From the NCBI GenBank assembly GCA_028868455.1, contig JAGWUK010000046.1, positions 1 through 11,287 on the forward strand: a stretch of 11,287 nt of DNA. The letters run 5' to 3'. Made by a program: the position numbers and the translations under genes. A model generated the notes under the pieces. It made no database searches. It was not told where the DNA came from and worked only from the letters and a program-made list of their open reading frames with translations. This DNA is from Burkholderiales bacterium (GTDB lineage Bacteria; Pseudomonadota; Gammaproteobacteria; Burkholderiales; Burkholderiaceae_D). How positions within the stretch are numbered: position 1 is the stretch's first letter; every line of letters starts with the position of its first letter. This document shows positions 8,323-11,287 of the stretch, one piece after another.

Positions 8323-9086
8323 AAGCGTTTTGCCATTCCCATGCCCAGGTAGGTATCGATGGCGCGTTGGTGGCGCCATTGTCGTATTCCCCAATCCAGA
8401 TCAAGCTTGGAGTTTGGTGAATAGATCATTCCTAAAACGAATTGAACAGGCAAGGTCTTGTCTGCACGCATTTCTGCCTGCGAAATAGCGACATCCGCCA
8501 CAACTTGCCATTCCTGATTCAGCGCATACAGTCCCGCGCTGGACGCCCGCCAAATAGTTTGGCGACGATCCAGCTTGTCCAGGTCGGTATCAAACTCCCG
8601 CAAGACAAGCGCCAGGTTGCTGTGCAAAATCGTATTTGTATTGCGACTAGTGCGTATTAGCGTCAGAGCAAGATCGTGACTGCTGGTGGTCAACCCTTTC
8701 TGTGTGCTGCCCGTCGGGAAAAATATCTCACTTTTCCATGCCCAGCTCACATTGGCATTTTCCGTCAGCAAGGATTTCTGACCCAGAGAGACGTCACCCA
8801 TGCCGGACGGGTTGAGCCAGTTACGCGGAAGCGTGGCAAATATGTCGGTGCGTTCGCTCAAGCCATAGGTATAGGTCAGGCTGGAAATCCGGCTGGTCTT
8901 CGTTTCTGCACGCCATTGATCGGCGTTAAGTTCCATTTGTTGCCCGTTTAGTCCTTGTAATCCGGCATCCTCCGTTACGAGTGGATGGGCGGCTTTTGCA
9001 TACAAAGGCAAAATCATCAGCACGCAAAGCCATGTTTTGGTCTGATGGGTTGACTTGTTCTTACTTTGCATCACTGTTTTTTTCAC
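8319..9086 (-). CDS. Probable outer-membrane beta-barrel protein (PF13557-like), function unknown
   Basis: This is a 255-residue protein if it starts at the GTG at 9086, or 250 from the in-frame ATG at 9071. Neither start has a clear Shine-Dalgarno sequence. An N-terminal signal peptide is visible, with basic residues, then the hydrophobic stretch WLCVLMILPLYAKAA and a likely cut before HPLVTEDAG. The mature start HPLVTEDAG followed by a glycine-rich turn and QMEL resembles the family sometimes called putative meta-pathway phenol-degradation transporter (PF13557). The rest shows alternating polar and hydrophobic strands. The protein ends in phenylalanine (MAKRF), the usual outer-membrane insertion signal. 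The family name says little about substrate, and no catabolic genes are nearby, so a role in phenol degradation should not be assumed. It is convergent with msrQ and divergent from the acyltransferase with only 48 bases between starts. Confidence 0.75.
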   Translation of the reverse strand: MKKTVMQSKNKSTHQTKTWLCVLMILPLYAKAAHPLVTEDAGLQGLNGQQMELNADQWRAETKTSRISSLTYTYGLSERTDIFATLPRNWLNPSGMGDVSLGQKSLLTENANVSWAWKSEIFFPTGSTQKGLTTSSHDLALTLIRTSRNTNTILHSNLALVLREFDTDLDKLDRRQTIWRASSAGLYALNQEWQVVADVAISQAEMRADKTLPVQFVLGMIYSPNSKLDLDWGIRQWRHQRAIDTYLGMGMAKRF

Positions 9087-9134
9087 GCCATAATTGTCGA
9101 AAGCTGCTTACGCCGCCTATTTTACAAATCAATT

Positions 9135-9758
9135 ATGACAAGTTATCTCATAGAAAAAAATCCTACAGGGACAAAGATTCAGCGTTGGGCGCTGGCAACC
9201 ATGCAATTGCTTGGGTGGACATTACATTTTCGGCCTTTACCTGGTCCTCGCGGAGTGATTGTCGTTTATCCACATACGTCGAACTGGGATTTTCTGATCG
9301 GCGTGCTGGCCAAATTGGCGCTTGGCATACCTTTCCATTTCATTGCCAAATCCTCGTTGTTCGAAGGTTTGACCGGGGCGACAATAGGGCGCATCGTCCG
9401 CTACCTTGGTGGTGAGCCGATAGAGCGTGGAACGTCAACTGGCGCGATCGTCAGGCTTGCGCAAAAAATTAATCAAGCCGATTGGTATTGGATGGCAATC
9501 GCGCCAGAAGGCACACGTAGCCTGAAACCGTATTGGCGCAGCGGCTTTTATCATATCGCTCTGGCAGCAAACGTGCCGGTCGGCTGCGCTTACTTTGACT
9601 TTAAAAGGAAAATAGTGAGCCTGGTCGATTACATCGACTTAAGTGGGGATAGTGCTGTTGATATTGAGCGCGTGCGCGCAGCGTTTGATGGGGTTCAGGC
9701 TTGCCGGCCAGCACTTGCTGGCCCGATCGCATTTCGCCCCGATGATGCTACTAAATAA
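9135..9758 (+). CDS. Lysophospholipid/1-acylglycerol-3-phosphate acyltransferase-like protein
   Basis: This is a 207-residue member of the PlsC-like acyltransferase superfamily, which moves acyl chains onto lysophospholipids or related acceptors at the inner membrane. The catalytic HX4D box is HTSNWD (H47 to D52). The acceptor-binding motif is EGTR (125-128, in APEGTRS), and the segment FHFIAKSSLFEG, then LGGEPIER, matches the middle motifs. No transmembrane helix is evident, as in the small soluble-looking subgroup of these enzymes, so the true acceptor is uncertain. The frame extends upstream to 9066, but that extension overlaps the 5' end of the opposing gene and adds non-family sequence, so the ATG at 9135 is preferred. 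No Shine-Dalgarno is seen. A TTGTCG / TATTTT pair with an 18-base spacer ends 11 bases before the ATG, so the leader may be very short. It converges on lptM. Confidence 0.85.
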   Translation: MTSYLIEKNPTGTKIQRWALATMQLLGWTLHFRPLPGPRGVIVVYPHTSNWDFLIGVLAKLALGIPFHFIAKSSLFEGLTGATIGRIVRYLGGEPIERGTSTGAIVRLAQKINQADWYWMAIAPEGTRSLKPYWRSGFYHIALAANVPVGCAYFDFKRKIVSLVDYIDLSGDSAVDIERVRAAFDGVQACRPALAGPIAFRPDDATK

Positions 9759-9844
9759 AATTAAAGCAGGGGGTGGAGTATCGCCAGATTTCGCCTCAAA
9801 GCGCTCAGAAATATTGCGATGTATTTTAATACTGTAGGGGAGTA

Positions 9845-9961
9845 TCAGTGAGTTTTAAGAGTGGATTGCGACTCAGGCTTACTCGGAAGCGTCAACGGCC
9901 CTTTTTGTCCGCAGGCGGAAAGCAGGCAAGCTACGGCAAAGCTCAAAATTAGCGTACGCAT
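9845..9961 (-). CDS. lptM: Small LPS-assembly-associated lipoprotein LptM (YifL)
   Basis: This 38-residue lipoprotein is short and easily overlooked. The start is MRTLILSFAVACLLSACGQK, a signal peptide with lipobox LLSAC giving lipidated C17. The family core CGQKGPLTLP follows, then a short polar tail. In E. coli LptM helps the LptD-LptE translocon mature. It is divergent from cyaY, the classic arrangement. In many beta-proteobacteria lysA follows lptM on the same strand, but here the next gene downstream is a convergent acyltransferase, so lptM stands alone. No Shine-Dalgarno precedes the ATG, and a promoter-like element ends 16 bases upstream. Confidence 0.9.
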   Translation of the reverse strand: MRTLILSFAVACLLSACGQKGPLTLPSKPESQSTLKTH

Positions 9962-9977
9962 CGTCAAATTGGAACAC

Positions 9978-10005
9978 CGTATAAAATGGCGTTTTATAAA
10001 GTCAA
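9978..10005 (-). promoter_or_regulatory. Probable sigma-70 promoter of lptM
   Basis: On the minus strand TTGACT (10005-10000) is followed after 16 bases by TATACG (9983-9978). The expected transcript start near 9971 leaves a leader of only about 10 bases before the lptM ATG. It lies in the 62-base divergent gap shared with cyaY. A weaker plus-strand set, TTGGAA at 9969 with TTTATA/TTATAA at about 9993-9999, could drive cyaY. Confidence 0.5.
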
Positions 10006-10023
10006 TCGAAGCGGGAGTGTAGC

Positions 10024-10335
10024 ATGAGTGAATCCGAATTTTTGGCCTTGGCCGAAAGCTGTCTGACTCAGGTAGAGGAAATGTTTGAACGAGCCTTTGA
10101 AAACGATGAATTGGATGTTGAGTGCAGTAGAAGTGGTAACGTCTTGAGCATCGAATTTGTGAACAATGGCTCCAAGATCATCGTCAATAGCCAGGCGCCG
10201 ATGCAGGAAATGTGGCTGGCTGCTCGCAGTGGCGGATTCCATTATCGTTACGATGGGCAGCAATGGTTGAATACGCGTGATAATTCGGAATTCTTCTCGA
10301 CCTTGTCCGCTATTGCACGCGAACAAGGTCAATAA
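10024..10335 (+). CDS. cyaY: Iron-sulfur cluster assembly protein CyaY (bacterial frataxin)
   Basis: CyaY is a cytoplasmic iron-binding protein that modulates Fe-S cluster assembly by interacting with the cysteine desulfurase IscS. The 103 residues match the family size. Helix 1 carries the acidic iron-binding ridge (Glu and Asp scattered over about residues 3-33, including EEMFERAFENDELD). The conserved sheet and loop contain QEMWLAARSGGFHYRYDG and a tryptophan at about residue 81. A helix near the C-terminus (NSEFFSTLSAIARE) completes the fold. The ATG has GGGAG at a 6-base spacing. It is divergent from lptM and converges on mrcA with only 10 bases between stop codons. Confidence 0.96.
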   Translation: MSESEFLALAESCLTQVEEMFERAFENDELDVECSRSGNVLSIEFVNNGSKIIVNSQAPMQEMWLAARSGGFHYRYDGQQWLNTRDNSEFFSTLSAIAREQGQ

Positions 10336-10345
10336 TTTTCATTTG

Positions 10346-11287
10346 CTATTCTGTGATGACGTTGTCGTCAACCTGCTCTGTAGCGCCATCCTGATCATCA
10401 TCCGTTTTGCTTGGAGGCGGGTCTAAAGTCGAGACGCCTACACCTGGAGGATTTTCTGCATAGTAATAATCCCCGTCGACAGAAATAATGCCATTCGGAA
10501 CTGGTCTTTCTTCAATGGGGATTTCTTTCAAGGCTTTTTGCATATAGCCGATCCAGATAGGCAAGGCCAAACCACCACCTGTTTCCCTGTTGCCCAGATT
10601 TTTTGGTTGATCAAATCCCAGCCATGCGATACCGACTACTTTTGCCTGGTAACCGGCAAACCAGGCGTCAAACGAATCGTTAGTCGTACCGGTTTTGCCA
10701 GCGATATCCGGACGCTTTAAAACCAGTGCTTTGGTTGCCGTGCCATAACGTACCACGTCCTTGAGCATGCTATCCATCAGGAAGGCATTGCGTTCGTCAA
10801 TGACGCGATTGCTTTCATCACCAGCCAGGTCGGGTTTGGTTTTAATCAGGACGTTTCCGTTTGAGTCCGTTACCTTAGAAATCAGGTAGGGATTAATTTT
10901 GTAGCCTCCATTGGCAAACACGGCGTAAGCACCAGCCAATTGCAAAGGTGTCACGGCACCTGCTCCGAGCGCCAGTGTCAAATACGGTGGATTTTTTTCA
11001 GGGGAAAAGCCAAAACGGTTGGTATATTCTTGTCCATATTTTGCTCCGATTTTATTCAGGATACGGATTGAGATCATGTTCTTGGATTTGGTCAGCCCCT
11101 TGCGCATCGTCATCGGACCATCGTATTTCCCGTCGTAATTTTTGGGTTCCCATGGTTGTCCGCCAGTTTGTCCGGCATCGAAACTGATCGGCTCATCATT
11201 AATGATCGTCGAAGGCGACAAACCTTTTTCCAGTGAAGCAGAATAGATAAACGGCTTGAAGCTGGAGCCTGGTTGGCGCCAGGCTTG
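10346..11287 (-). CDS. mrcA: Penicillin-binding protein 1A, C-terminal part (runs off right edge)
   Basis: This is a class A bifunctional peptidoglycan synthase anchored in the inner membrane. Only the transpeptidase part is in the window (313 residues, with no start codon). All three active-site motifs are visible in fragment numbering. SSFK at 8-11, with catalytic serine S8, lies in RQPGSSFKPFIY. SKN is at 68-70, and KTG is at 198-200 in AGKTGTTND. The conserved ALGAGAVTPLQLAGAYAVFA stretch lies between the last two motifs. The N-terminal glycosyltransferase domain must lie to the right of the window. The C-terminus is an acidic, proline-containing tail with Asp and Glu runs. It converges on cyaY. 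The frame reads continuously to the window edge, so the TTG near 11221 is internal, not a start. Confidence 0.95.
   Translation of the reverse strand, partial: QAWRQPGSSFKPFIYSASLEKGLSPSTIINDEPISFDAGQTGGQPWEPKNYDGKYDGPMTMRKGLTKSKNMISIRILNKIGAKYGQEYTNRFGFSPEKNPPYLTLALGAGAVTPLQLAGAYAVFANGGYKINPYLISKVTDSNGNVLIKTKPDLAGDESNRVIDERNAFLMDSMLKDVVRYGTATKALVLKRPDIAGKTGTTNDSFDAWFAGYQAKVVGIAWLGFDQPKNLGNRETGGGLALPIWIGYMQKALKEIPIEERPVPNGIISVDGDYYYAENPPGVGVSTLDPPPSKTDDDQDGATEQVDDNVITE

Noticed and set aside
8316..8331. Possible terminator between msrQ and the opposing gene
   Set aside because: CGCT/AGCG gives only four pairs before TTTT, too weak to call.
9066..9134. Longer start for the acyltransferase gene at 9066
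   Set aside because: The extra 23 residues overlap the 5' end of the opposing gene and do not resemble the family. The ATG at 9135 gives a normal N-terminus.
9775..9846. 8-base direct repeat GGAGTATC at 9775 and 9839 as possible scar of an insertion
   Set aside because: Eight bases can recur by chance, and the 56 bases between the copies contain no inverted repeats or transposase remnant.
11219..11221. Apparent start codon (TTG) of mrcA inside the window
   Set aside because: The frame continues upstream to the window edge and includes the catalytic SSFK motif, so this is an internal leucine codon.

Overview
The window looks like core chromosome of a beta-proteobacterium. The best fit is Burkholderiales, probably Oxalobacteraceae (Herminiimonas/Undibacterium-like). 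The reasons are the gene order hemB, engB, cytochrome c4, resB, ccsB, the System II type of cytochrome c assembly, the order mrcA, cyaY, lptM, and the protein style. The family assignment is from recollection of related genomes, not from a search. I see no mobile element, CRISPR array, rRNA or tRNA.

Layout. At 1-98 (minus) is the 5' end of an unidentified gene that leaves the window. Next are hemB (119-1132, minus) and a 388-base gap before engB (1521-2267, minus). The right half of that gap holds what looks like an undescribed small RNA on the plus strand (about 1411-1522). It has four consecutive stem-loops, ends in a perfect intrinsic terminator, and converges on the engB stop codon. From 2467 a plus-strand block begins: a di-haem cytochrome c4, a strong terminator, then resB and ccsB (the haem-export and ligation machinery of System II). 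After a second terminator-like hairpin come msrP and msrQ, the periplasmic methionine sulfoxide reductase and its haem-b membrane partner. A minus-strand gene for a probable outer-membrane beta-barrel (8319-9086) meets msrQ tail to tail, with overlapping stop codons. A divergent plus-strand lysophospholipid-acyltransferase-like gene follows (9135-9758). The right end carries the tiny lipoprotein gene lptM (9845-9961, minus, 38 residues), divergent cyaY (10024-10335, plus), and the 3' part of mrcA (10346 to the window edge, minus).

Functionally, much of the window concerns haem, iron and extracytoplasmic redox. HemB makes porphobilinogen for haem. ResB and CcsB attach haem to periplasmic cytochromes such as the adjacent c4. 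MsrQ carries haem b and feeds electrons to MsrP, which repairs oxidised periplasmic methionines. CyaY (frataxin) handles iron for Fe-S assembly. LptM and PBP1A belong to envelope assembly.

The protein-coding content is conventional. The most interesting item is the candidate sRNA. Its hairpin loops display C/U-rich anti-Shine-Dalgarno sequence, a sigma-E-like promoter sits upstream, and its position relative to engB matches that of Spot 42 in E. coli and, as I recall, ErsA in Pseudomonas. The absence of lysA next to lptM is a second oddity.
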